From Hesseltinella vesiculosa (taxonomy: Eukaryota; Mucoromycota; Mucoromycetes; Mucorales; Cunninghamellaceae): 19,357 nucleotides of DNA. Location of the stretch: assembly GCA_002104935.1 (NCBI GenBank), contig MCGT01000073.1:1-19357 (forward strand), in the 5' to 3' direction. Made by a program: the position numbers and the translations under genes. Shown piece by piece: positions 7,509-14,821 of the stretch. Position 1 is the stretch's first letter. Each line of letters starts with the position of its first letter. The notes below the pieces were generated by a model that did no database searches, was not told the DNA's origin, and saw nothing but the letters and a program-made list of their open reading frames with translations.

Positions 7509-10500
7509 TTATATACGTTCGACACGTGTTTTTTTGTCGTCGACTCCTCGTCTTTGCCAATAACGAGCTATAGTGTCTGCATCATCAAAATTTTCTGCTG
7601 GCTCCCATGTATCCCAGTCGTCATTGAATCCTACCCATCGAACTTTATATTCGTAATTATTTGGGTTTCCTCGATGATTTATGATGGACTCAACTTCCCA
7701 TCTTTTTTCGTCGTCATCAGGTAAATTTGGTTCTTTAGACACGCTTTTCAATGCGCTTGGTGGGTATGTTTTTGGAAGCAGTTCATTCAGCCTTATGTCT
7801 AAAAGCGAATATGCTCCTCCTTTGCACCCTACTATTTTGTATGGGCCATGGTATTTGGCGTCTAGAGCACCTTTTAATATTGGAGAAGCCAATGCAACCA
7901 GTGATCCATTGTCAAAGGTTACGATTTTGTTCTTTCTATTGAACCGTGCAACTGATGCATTTCTAACAGCCGTAGTTCTATTGATAATCGCTGGGAGGAC
8001 GATTTTTTCCATATCTGATATAATTTTTTCAATATCAGTTTCCTTTGCTAGTTCGCTCCTATCCATCTTCGTTTTTCGATAGTCTTTAAAATCGTTCATC
8101 CTTCTGGCGAACATCAGCGAAAAAGGGGAGGAGTTATGGAGTGTAACGATTTTTCTGTTCATAGATAATTGGGCGCATTTCACGAAATGGTCCCAGTCTC
8201 GTGTCTGACCCTTTACCATTTTCTTTATGGTATTTTTCATAGTTTTCACCTTGTTTTCTGCGGCACCGTTCGCTCGCGGGTGGTATGCTGAAATTAATCT
8301 ATGGTCTATACCAGCGTGTTTGCAAATTAGGCTTATGATTTGATTCACAAACTCGGTTCCATTATCTGATTGCAAAATTTTAGGAAAGCCGAATGTACAG
8401 AACGTGTCTATTAATCTTTCAGCAACCGTGGTTGACAGTTTGTCTGGAATTGCATGCAGCACTACAAATTTGGTGCACATCTCTACCATCACTAGGATGT
8501 AAGTGTTACCTCGATTTGACTCGGTCATTTCTCCAGCTAAATCGATAGCCCACCAGTCTCCAACATTTTTTGCTTGGAGTGATTTTAAGGGGTGGTATCC
8601 TTTTCTTTCTATATTATATTGCATGCAAGAATGACATTTCTTCACCATGTCTAAACAATCTTTTTGTAGGTTAGGCCAATGAATGCCGTCAGCATGTATC
8701 GCCTTTATCATAGCTTCGGCCCCGAAGTGACCAAATAAATGAGTTTCATCGAGTATTTTTCTTTTTTCCTCTGATGATGATATATTCTTCATTTTTGTTT
8801 CCTCTGGTTGTAAGATATGTTTTCTGTGTAAGATTGCTTTTCGGTGATAGAAGTTTAGGAGGCGCTGCCTCTCTTTTTTGTCCGTTTCCAACACTGCAAA
8901 CTGCTGTGACGTATCGGGAGTGATATCATCCATGTTTACCCTGTTTGTTCCCGATTTGGAATGTCGGACGAGGCTAGATTTTAGCTCCGTTTTTGATTCT
9001 TTTCTTTTTCTTTTTCCCAGATTTTTTATTTTTTCTGGATCTGTTTCTTTTGTGTTGTTCATCTCACCCCCTTCCAGCTTTTGTGACGGGTCGAAGAGAC
9101 GTGACAAAGCGTCAGGTAAGACATTGGTAGCTCCAGGGATATAGGCTACGTCAAAGTCATATTGCAATATTGTGTCAAGCCAATTAACCATCATAGAATT
9201 TGCGATTTTCTGCGTGTGGATGTACACGAGTGCGCGATGGTCTGTGAATAAGGTAAAGTGGCGTCCCCAGAGGAATTTATGGAATTTGGTTAACGCAAAC
9301 ACGATACCGAGTAACTCTCTTTTAGTTGTGGAGTAATTACGCTCGGATTTGTTTAGTACCCGAGCCATGAAGCCAAGGTATTTGATATCCTTTTTGTTTT
9401 GCGGCAGCTCGACTAACTTTTTTCTTGCATTGTTTGAAGTAAAAGATGAAGGGTCCTTAGTTGCGATTTGGAATAGGACTGCGCCAATGCCGTCATTGGA
9501 GGCGTCTGTGGCGACGAAGAATGGCAAACGATCGTCAGGTGGACTGACGAGAGGGGCATGCGTGAGAGCGTGTTTTAGTTTAAGGAAGCTCTCATCACAT
9601 TTGTTATCCCATAGTTTGACGACTGATTTAGCTTTGCGTAAACGATCAATGGGTGGGGTCAGCTGCGAAATTAAGGGAACGTGCGAACGGAAGTAGTTGA
9701 CGAACCCTAGAAAGCTTTCGACTTCTTTTCCCGTTTTGGGCACAGGCCAGCTATCGACATTTGTCAATTTACGAGAATCGAGTTTGACCCCTCGTTCGGA
9801 AACCGAGAATCCGAGTAGGTTGACAGTGGATTGGAAGAAATGGCATTTTTCCAAGTTCAGCGTTAAGTTTGCACTGGTCAGCTTGTCGATTACTTTTCTA
9901 ACATGATCGGCATGTTCCTCTTTGTTTTTCGAATAGATCACTATGTCATCGATAAACGACGAGGCGAAATCAAATTCTGCGAGAAGAAGAGAGCTCACTC
10001 GTTGGTATCGAGAGGCTAAAAGTCGAAGACCAAAAGGTGCACCGACATGCATATATTGGACATTGTCAAAGGTGAACGCCGTTTTGTGTTGGTCTTCTTC
10101 AGCAATTTTAAATTTATTAAACGCTGATTTCAGGTCGAGTGTAGTGAACACGCAGGCACCTTTCAATTGATGGAAAATGTCTTGGATTAATGGCAATGGA
10201 TGCCTATCATCCTCGATTAGGATCTCATTCAGGGCTCGGCAGTCCAGACATGGACGTGCCTTTAAGATTTCGCCTTTTGGACCTCTTTTTAAAACCATCA
10301 AGAGAGGGCTGTTGAAGCGGTTGTTCGGAGGAGCCAGTTTTGTTACTCCTGACTCGTACCATTCGAGCACTTTTTCTTTTGCAATTGGCATTAGTTTATC
10401 AGCTATTTCGTAAGGTCGGCGGAACGCAATTTTGCCAGGGACTGTTTTCAGTGTGATCACGCTCTCCGGAAGGTTACAAAAAGCATCAGCGGGAATTCTT

Positions 10501-12593
10501 TCATTTTTTTCCACGCTTTCTTTAATATTCTTCATGAACGATTTTTGTTCTTCTGTACTTCCTGCGGGAGCATTGTCTGGATTGACGCTATCATCCGTCA
10601 CTTCGTTTGCTTCTACATGCGTGTCATGTGATGTAGCTAATCCTTGCAGGTAAATACCTAACGGATTCATCAGATCAAATCCAATGACGCAATCGTAACC
10701 TTTGCCTTGGTCTAACTCCATGAGTTCGAATTCATAATCTTTTTGTCTTCCATTGTGTTCAATGGAGATAGGCACAGTTTTTCCTATTGTTTTTATGGAC
10801 TGTCCTTCTGATGCTAATTGAATCGTACCTTGATTATTTTTGACAAAATTGAATTTATTGTTTTTAACAAACTCTTTGTTTAGAGCACTAAAAGTGCATC
10901 CGGTGTCAACAAGTGCGAAAGTTTTCACGCTTCCTATGTAGACGGGTACGATAATTGAGTGAGTGTTATGATACTCTTCCTCTATTTGTTTCGCTGTTTT
11001 GCGGATGGACTTACAGATTTGCAAGTCTTCAAACAAAGCACTTGGGGACACGACGTCTCCCATAACAGTGTCCTCGTTACGTTTTTTGACTGGGTGCAAG
11101 TCGTTTGCTTTGGGGGCAAGACGAGCTGCGCGAGCAGCAAAGACTTTCGCTTGTTTCTGGAGAAACTCCGTACACTGGTGCCCATCCGACCAGCTTTTTT
11201 TACAGTGTACGCAGTGGCCCTTCTTATAAAGGTCCCATTGCTCATCGGTCCAGCCCGGTTTGCGTTTTCCTTCCACTGTGGTTTTACTTTTGACCTGGTG
11301 GGCGCGGTTTGACTTTTGCGTATAGGGCTTTTCACCCCGTGCTCTGCGCGTATGCTTGCTTTCAAAATTGCTGGGATATTTCCTTTCTGAATACCCGTTC
11401 TTGTTTTTCTCACTGACTTCATGTTCAGCTAAACGGTACCCATGCTTGTCATTGCGCATAGGTGTGCATTCTAGCTTGCTTGCTAGACGCTGCATCAAGC
11501 TGACAGACTTTTGTGCGTCCGAGTTTTGTCCATTGATTGCTCCACACTGCGGATTTGCCATCATGGCAGCAAACCAAATGGCCGCCCCTGAATTCAAGTT
11601 TCTTGCAAACTCAGGATGAGATTTTCCAATTGCTCTACACAACTGGTCTGCATAGAAGGGCGAGTCCTCGACCTTGGCTTTCACCATTTGGTTCTTGAAA
11701 CGCACAACGAATTCTTTTGGGTTTTCTTTTTTGCGCATTTCCATCGTCAGCAGCAGTTCAATCGGATTAACGTCGCTTTTGTACTCCGTCATGATTTTTT
11801 GCCGAGCTTCCTTCCAAGTGAATTTTTTTGAACGGAGGTTTTGCAAGAACCAATTTTTCTTGGCTTCTTGCTCATCTACTGCTGCAATATAACATTGCTC
11901 CCAACAGTTTTCAATCTTTAAACTGTTGGAAAAAATCACCAGTTCGAAGGACTCCAGGAAACTTTCGACATCTGGAAAGGCCATTTTTCCGTCCAAGTGG
12001 ACTTCATCACATTCCAGTTGAAACACAGGTACATTGTTTGGTACTCTGAAGCTTTCCAAACGAGAGTGGTTCGATATTTTTTGTATCTTGGCGACTTTTC
12101 CTTTTCGGGAGGTTGATTCCCTCGTCGCTTCCCTCATTTGGGTCAAAACAATCCTTTTTTGGTTAAGACCTTGCGAAATTGCACCGATCTTTCGGTCAAT
12201 TTGCTCCACGAAATCGAGGGCGCAACTGGGCTTTTCCAGTTCCAAATCCCTACGTTGGATTTCGGACAACAGCAAATTTTGCTGTTCAAGAATTTTTTTT
12301 ATGAGGTATTCCTCCCCATCTCGGTTCGAGAAATTCATGATGTCGAGGGACGATCTGGGACCAACTTTTTCGCTAGTAGCCAGACCTTTCTCCTCGAGCT
12401 GTGGAGTGGGCTCAGGAACTTGCAAGTCCCCTTCAACACCTCTTTCCTCCAAGCTTGACAATTCTTCGTCAATCATTATTCCGAGGGCTTCTTCCCCTTC
12501 CTCAAAGTCAGGCAAGTCCTCGACATCCATCAAGTCAACTTGCCCTTCGCCGTTTTTGACGAGAGAAGTGTCACCATGAAGGTAAAATGACAT
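7509..12593 (-). CDS. gag-pol: Chromovirus B Gag-Pol polyprotein with chromodomain
   Basis: One uninterrupted 1694-residue frame; the ATG is 49 nt inside the 5' LTR edge. Gag spans about 1-500: an acidic N-terminus, a likely coiled-coil stretch near 95-155, a capsid-like region about 190-345, and a zinc motif C461-x2-C464-x7-H472-x-C474, the form seen in chromovirus Gags. Protease: DTG at 563-565. RT about 730-920: Asp820 (LDLKSAF) and FIDD 880-883. RNase H: Asp1030, Glu1093, Asp1118, Asp1161. Integrase: H1285, H1289, C1320, C1323, then Asp1351, Asp1410 and Glu1446 (D35E). GPY at 1583-1585. Chromodomain about 1632-1680 with aromatic cage positions W, W and F. A lysine-rich stretch (GKRKRKESK, near 1193) between RNase H and integrase could be a nuclear signal. 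All catalytic residues are present. No frameshift separates gag from pol, so Gag excess would need post-translational control, as known for Tf1. Confidence 0.96.
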   Translation of the reverse strand: MSFYLHGDTSLVKNGEGQVDLMDVEDLPDFEEGEEALGIMIDEELSSLEERGVEGDLQVPEPTPQLEEKGLATSEKVGPRSSLDIMNFSNRDGEEYLIKKILEQQNLLLSEIQRRDLELEKPSCALDFVEQIDRKIGAISQGLNQKRIVLTQMREATRESTSRKGKVAKIQKISNHSRLESFRVPNNVPVFQLECDEVHLDGKMAFPDVESFLESFELVIFSNSLKIENCWEQCYIAAVDEQEAKKNWFLQNLRSKKFTWKEARQKIMTEYKSDVNPIELLLTMEMRKKENPKEFVVRFKNQMVKAKVEDSPFYADQLCRAIGKSHPEFARNLNSGAAIWFAAMMANPQCGAINGQNSDAQKSVSLMQRLASKLECTPMRNDKHGYRLAEHEVSEKNKNGYSERKYPSNFESKHTRRARGEKPYTQKSNRAHQVKSKTTVEGKRKPGWTDEQWDLYKKGHCVHCKKSWSDGHQCTEFLQKQAKVFAARAARLAPKANDLHPVKKRNEDTVMGDVVSPSALFEDLQICKSIRKTAKQIEEEYHNTHSIIVPVYIGSVKTFALVDTGCTFSALNKEFVKNNKFNFVKNNQGTIQLASEGQSIKTIGKTVPISIEHNGRQKDYEFELMELDQGKGYDCVIGFDLMNPLGIYLQGLATSHDTHVEANEVTDDSVNPDNAPAGSTEEQKSFMKNIKESVEKNERIPADAFCNLPESVITLKTVPGKIAFRRPYEIADKLMPIAKEKVLEWYESGVTKLAPPNNRFNSPLLMVLKRGPKGEILKARPCLDCRALNEILIEDDRHPLPLIQDIFHQLKGACVFTTLDLKSAFNKFKIAEEDQHKTAFTFDNVQYMHVGAPFGLRLLASRYQRVSSLLLAEFDFASSFIDDIVIYSKNKEEHADHVRKVIDKLTSANLTLNLEKCHFFQSTVNLLGFSVSERGVKLDSRKLTNVDSWPVPKTGKEVESFLGFVNYFRSHVPLISQLTPPIDRLRKAKSVVKLWDNKCDESFLKLKHALTHAPLVSPPDDRLPFFVATDASNDGIGAVLFQIATKDPSSFTSNNARKKLVELPQNKKDIKYLGFMARVLNKSERNYSTTKRELLGIVFALTKFHKFLWGRHFTLFTDHRALVYIHTQKIANSMMVNWLDTILQYDFDVAYIPGATNVLPDALSRLFDPSQKLEGGEMNNTKETDPEKIKNLGKRKRKESKTELKSSLVRHSKSGTNRVNMDDITPDTSQQFAVLETDKKERQRLLNFYHRKAILHRKHILQPEETKMKNISSSEEKRKILDETHLFGHFGAEAMIKAIHADGIHWPNLQKDCLDMVKKCHSCMQYNIERKGYHPLKSLQAKNVGDWWAIDLAGEMTESNRGNTYILVMVEMCTKFVVLHAIPDKLSTTVAERLIDTFCTFGFPKILQSDNGTEFVNQIISLICKHAGIDHRLISAYHPRANGAAENKVKTMKNTIKKMVKGQTRDWDHFVKCAQLSMNRKIVTLHNSSPFSLMFARRMNDFKDYRKTKMDRSELAKETDIEKIISDMEKIVLPAIINRTTAVRNASVARFNRKNKIVTFDNGSLVALASPILKGALDAKYHGPYKIVGCKGGAYSLLDIRLNELLPKTYPPSALKSVSKEPNLPDDDEKRWEVESIINHRGNPNNYEYKVRWVGFNDDWDTWEPAENFDDADTIARYWQRRGVDDKKTRVERI
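9066..9077 (-). promoter_or_regulatory. Internal (central-type) polypurine tract in chromovirus B pol
   Basis: CTGGAAGGGGGT in the sense strand, identical in 12 of 12 bases to the 3' polypurine tract, at codons 1173-1176 (Leu-Glu-Gly-Gly) between RNase H and integrase. Central polypurine tracts that prime a second plus strand are established in lentiviruses and Ty1. Function here is inferred from sequence and from the parallel case in chromovirus A. Confidence 0.6.
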
Positions 12594-12642
12594 GATAAAC
12601 AGGTACAGTATTCAACAAGATAAGATAATTAATTGAAAAAAA
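12594..12642 (-). promoter_or_regulatory. Chromovirus B leader and presumed primer binding region
   Basis: 49 nt between the 5' LTR and the ATG. The sense strand begins TTTTTTTCAATTAATTATC directly after the LTR. This lacks the TGG expected where a tRNA 3' CCA end would pair. TTCAATTA (12637-12630) is complementary to TAATTGAA within the LTR (12682-12675), which would allow Tf1-like self-priming. The region is A/T-rich, so chance is possible. Confidence 0.4.
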
Positions 12643-12938
12643 TGTAAACTTTGGCTAATAAACACAGCAAGTAATTCAATTAGAATCTTTTCAGGTTTAT
12701 TAGTACTTCCAAAATTCGAATGAAGAAGAAAAAGAAACTAAGGGAAAATAAAAAAAAAAAGGATTTAAGCAATACGACTAGGTGCGGAGTTTATTCGTGC
12801 ACTTGTCTAATTCTAGAACAAGTCTCCGCACAGTGGATCTCCCTCAGCTTGCATATTTATTTCTTCCTGACGCTAATACGCACGAAAGAGCAAAGCATTC
12901 TATACACCGTTTACGTCTTAGCTAGGGCGCATGCCACA
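12643..12938 (-). repeat. Chromovirus B 5' LTR
   Basis: 296 bp, same termini as the left copy, with an A run of 11 instead of 13. It is upstream of the Gag-Pol ATG and so is the promoter LTR. The nested hairpin repeats at 12782-12831. Transcription from it runs antisense to LINE-b. Confidence 0.95.
12782..12831 (-). other. Nested stem-loop in the chromovirus B LTR (5' copy)
   Basis: Same fold as at 7249-7298: outer arms GTGCGGAG (12782-12789) and CTCCGCAC (12824-12831), an inner ACTTGT/ACAAGT stem, and AATAAA in the 11-nt bulge of the sense strand. Confidence 0.7.
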
Positions 12939-12943
12939 CCAAG
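12939..12943. repeat. Target site duplication of chromovirus B, right copy (CCAAG)
   Basis: Five bases directly after the LTR end GCCACA, identical to 7103-7107. Confidence 0.95.
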
Positions 12944-13235
12944 AAAAGGCATATGACAGGGTACACCCGGTATACTTTTACAGAATCCTAACTCGCTTTG
13001 GCTTCCCGTCCCCCCTGGTCAAAGTGCTATCAACCCTGTTTTTCAAGACGAGCATCCATGTGTCCATCAATGGCTCATTGGGCTCTCCCTTCCAGCAAAA
13101 CCGTGGCCTCCGACAGGGCGACCCTTTGTCTCCCCTCCTCTTCAATCTCATGATCGAACCCCTGCTGCGGTCTATTCAACAAACGCCCTCACTCAAAGGT
13201 TATAGCCCTTTCAGAGAAGGTCATCGTATACCGCC
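12944..13235 (+). pseudogene. LINE-b ORF2, middle segment: RT motif B region
   Basis: This segment continues the RT directly after motif A: EKAYDRVHP, then RGLRQGDPLSPLLFN (motif B, near 13102-13146) and FNLMIEPLL, closely following LINE-a. The frame stays correct to 13235 (GHRIPP). After that an A run gives a meaningless lysine stretch, because a 224-bp insertion has entered before motif C. The ATG at 12931 lies in the chromovirus LTR and is not a start. The segment contributes the fingers/palm part between motifs A and C; it is not functional alone. Confidence 0.9.
13228..13235. repeat. Direct repeat ATACCGCC, left of the 224-bp insertion
   Basis: The same 8 bases occur at 13460-13467. Discounting one copy and the intervening DNA joins the LINE-b frame (HRIPP to NAPPSS) and leads directly to the YADD motif, so this is a target site duplication. 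If the element is bounded as TG...CA, the duplication is 7 bp (TACCGCC). Confidence 0.85.
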
Positions 13236-13459
13236 TGTTAAATACAAAAAAAAAAAAAAAAAAAAAAAAGGGTATCACTCATTTATTGGCACGTCTCACA
13301 TCATCGGTCCTCTCATCCCATTCATCATCTCAGATTGCAATCTCCGTCTCCCCTATAAATTCTCAACTTCTATTACAACCTCTCTTCTTTTCCGAATCTC
13401 ATTCTCGAGAATAAAAACACTACTTTTTGGTCTCACTTATTCCAAACCGTGTGTTTTTC
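13236..13459. mobile_element. Unclassified 224-bp insertion in LINE-b (solo-LTR-like or short nonautonomous element)
   Basis: It is flanked by an 8-bp duplication and begins TGTTAAATAC, then A24 (13246-13269), then about 190 bp of pyrimidine-rich DNA ending GTGTTTTTC before ATACCGCC. It has no long terminal inverted repeats and no coding capacity. A TATAAAT (13354-13360), an AATAAA (13410-13415) about 55 bp downstream and possible TG...CA ends fit a solo LTR read in the plus direction. However, a 7-8 bp duplication is long for an LTR element and would suit a hAT-type or retroposed element. A tRNA-like A/B box was not recognised. It shifts the LINE-b frame. Confidence 0.7.
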
Positions 13460-13467
13460 ATACCGCC
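13460..13467. repeat. Direct repeat ATACCGCC, right of the 224-bp insertion
   Basis: Second copy of the 8-base target duplication (see 13228-13235). It restarts the LINE-b reading frame. Confidence 0.85.
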
Positions 13468-14310
13468 CAATGCCCCTCCATCCAGCGTAAATGTCAAAAC
13501 TATGGCATACGCTGATGATATGGTGGTTTTTTTAAGAGATCCCTCGGAGTGGGATATCCTCCAGAACTTGTACTCTGTATATGCTGCTGCCTCGAATGCC
13601 AGACTGAATATCCAGAAGACGGAGCTCATCTCCCTGTCAGGCCACCCTTGGCACCAATGGTCACCTATCCGGCATATTACATCCGCGTCTTGGCATGACA
13701 AACATAGCCCTAATGTGGTCAAGTACCTGGGTTTTCCCATATACTGCTCCAAAGCTCAACTCCGTACATTTTGGGACAACTGTGCCATAAAGATTGACAG
13801 ACAATGCCAGATCCTCCGGGAGCGTAAACTTTCCATTCGTGGTACCAGCCTCCTCTGCAATTCCGTCATCTTAGCCTCTCTGTGGCATACCCTCCGTATC
13901 ACCCCGATCACGGAGGCAAATATCCGCCCAATTAGGGCTAGTATACGCAAATTTGTGATGCCTTTCCATCCTGCTCCCTCATGGGTCACTGCTACTCGTC
14001 CCCGTATGCAAGGTGGTCTAGGCGTCCTAGACATCAACTCCCAACAGTTGGCTCTACAAATTCGTCTAGCCCAAAGGATCATTAACACCGAGCACCAGTC
14101 CAATGACATTCTAGCGAAGCTGATCCAAGGAATGTGGATCCGCTGTTTTGACCAAAACAGTGTTTGGGAAGCTCCCAACGTCCCGTCTAAGCGACTTCGT
14201 CCACCTTTCAAATCATGGGTTGCCCGGTTGTCCCTGCTGCGCAAGGTCTTCACCCACATTCCTGGATGGGTGTCAATGCCGGACCGTCGAATAGGGCTGC
14301 TACCGGTACG
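13468..14310 (+). pseudogene. LINE-b ORF2, 3' segment: RT motif C and thumb
   Basis: The RT resumes in a different frame from 12944-13235, as expected after a 232-bp net gain. It carries motif C (MAYADDMVVF, YADD at 13508-13519), then ASNARLNIQKTELI, YLGFPIY, LSIRGTSLL and GGLGVLD, each with a counterpart in LINE-a after its YADD. It is cut at 14310 by the chromovirus A LTR, and a short read-through into the LTR ends at 14350. The region that would hold zf-RVT and the 3' UTR is missing from the window and should lie right of it, beyond chromovirus A and LINE-c. Confidence 0.9.
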
Positions 14311-14485
14311 TGTAAGAATACGAGATTCGAAGTGGTTGGTTTTTATATGATTATAGAATCAGATGGGGAAGAAGAGGGAATCATAACAGAGTCCTCTGAC
14401 TGTGACTAATAAATATTGTGTTACAGGCAGGGGCTCAGTAGTTGCACAAGCTATGTGAGGGCGGCTGATTGGCTTCAAGTTCACA
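14311..14485 (-). repeat. LTR of chromovirus A, copy 2 (3' LTR)
   Basis: 175 bp, the reverse complement of 1419-1593 with no difference seen. The left flank GTACG (14306-14310) is LINE-b and is the presumed target duplication; its partner is outside the window. The LTR reads leftward, antisense into LINE-b ORF2. Confidence 0.92.
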
Positions 14486-14499
14486 TTACCCCCCACCAG
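14486..14499 (-). promoter_or_regulatory. 3' polypurine tract of chromovirus A, copy 2
   Basis: CTGGTGGGGGGTAA in the sense strand, adjacent to the LTR, identical to copy 1 (1405-1418). Confidence 0.87.
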
Positions 14500-14821
14500 A
14501 CCTTGACATGCTTGATGCTCAAAGACATACTGGTGAAAGTATTAAGATTCGTAACTTTGATCCTTGCTGCGGCGTCAATGCGGCTGATTCCAAAATTGGT
14601 GGCCACCGGAGAACCAAGTTGCAGATCTTCCACAGGTCGGAGTTACGTGTTTGTTGTGCTTGGCAAAGGACTGTTTGGATTAGTTTGTCCTATTTCTTCT
14701 TCCAAAGTTTAGTCTCGTATTTCATCACTTCTTGAATCATTTTGATTGTAGTCTTATATCATCATTGTCCTGTAATGTACTTGAGCTACTTGAATGCAGT
14801 TTTACCAAGGGAACGTTGTTC
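14500..14821 (-). other. Chromovirus A 3' untranslated region, copy 2
   Basis: 322 bp between the polypurine tract and the pol stop, the mirror of 1083-1404. Plus-strand frames of 98 and 88 residues here are antisense and duplicate those near 1169-1488. I see no gene. Confidence 0.8.

Larger units (their letters stand above)
7108..12938 (-). mobile_element. Chromovirus B (Ty3/gypsy), complete insertion in LINE-b
   Basis: A 5831-bp LTR retrotransposon on the minus strand with every expected part: 5' LTR (12643-12938), a 49-nt leader, one Gag-Pol frame (7509-12593), 3' polypurine tract (7408-7419), 3' LTR (7108-7405) and a 5-bp CCAAG duplication. By eye the LTRs differ only in an A run (13 versus 11), which indicates a recent insertion. 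Order PR-RT-RNase H-IN plus a C-terminal chromodomain places it among chromoviruses. The single fused frame resembles the Tf1/sushi type. Its sequence looks more A/T-rich than the LINEs around it. It appears structurally intact, so it may be active or recently active; activity is not shown by the sequence. Confidence 0.96.
3821..14310 (+). mobile_element. LINE-b, non-LTR retrotransposon interrupted by three insertions
   Basis: LINE-b is a second LINE related to LINE-a, in segments 3821-7107, 12944-13235 and 13468-14310, counting each target duplication once. It starts at the ORF1 ATG on the LINE-a tail without a 5' UTR. ORF2 is cut by chromovirus B right after RT motif A, by a 224-bp insertion between RT motifs B and C, and by chromovirus A copy 2 in the region after the RT. 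The 3' end (zf-RVT, 3' UTR, tail) is not in the window. The reading frames on the two sides of each of the first two insertions match LINE-a without residue loss once one target duplication is discounted, so these are clean insertions, not deletions. Confidence 0.92.

Noticed and set aside
9349..12579. Many plus-strand frames of 60-180 residues opposite the chromovirus B polyprotein
   Set aside because: All are shadows of the 1694-residue minus-strand frame and show no recognisable domain.
13401..13412. Perfect 12-bp palindrome ATTCTCGAGAAT in the 224-bp insertion as a regulatory site
   Set aside because: It is real as sequence, but it overlaps the AATAAA and matches no factor site I can name with confidence. 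Too short to claim.
12931..13515. A 194-residue plus-strand frame as a separate gene
   Set aside because: It starts in the chromovirus B LTR, covers the middle LINE-b RT segment, then reads through the A24 run into the 224-bp insertion. It is a chance fusion.
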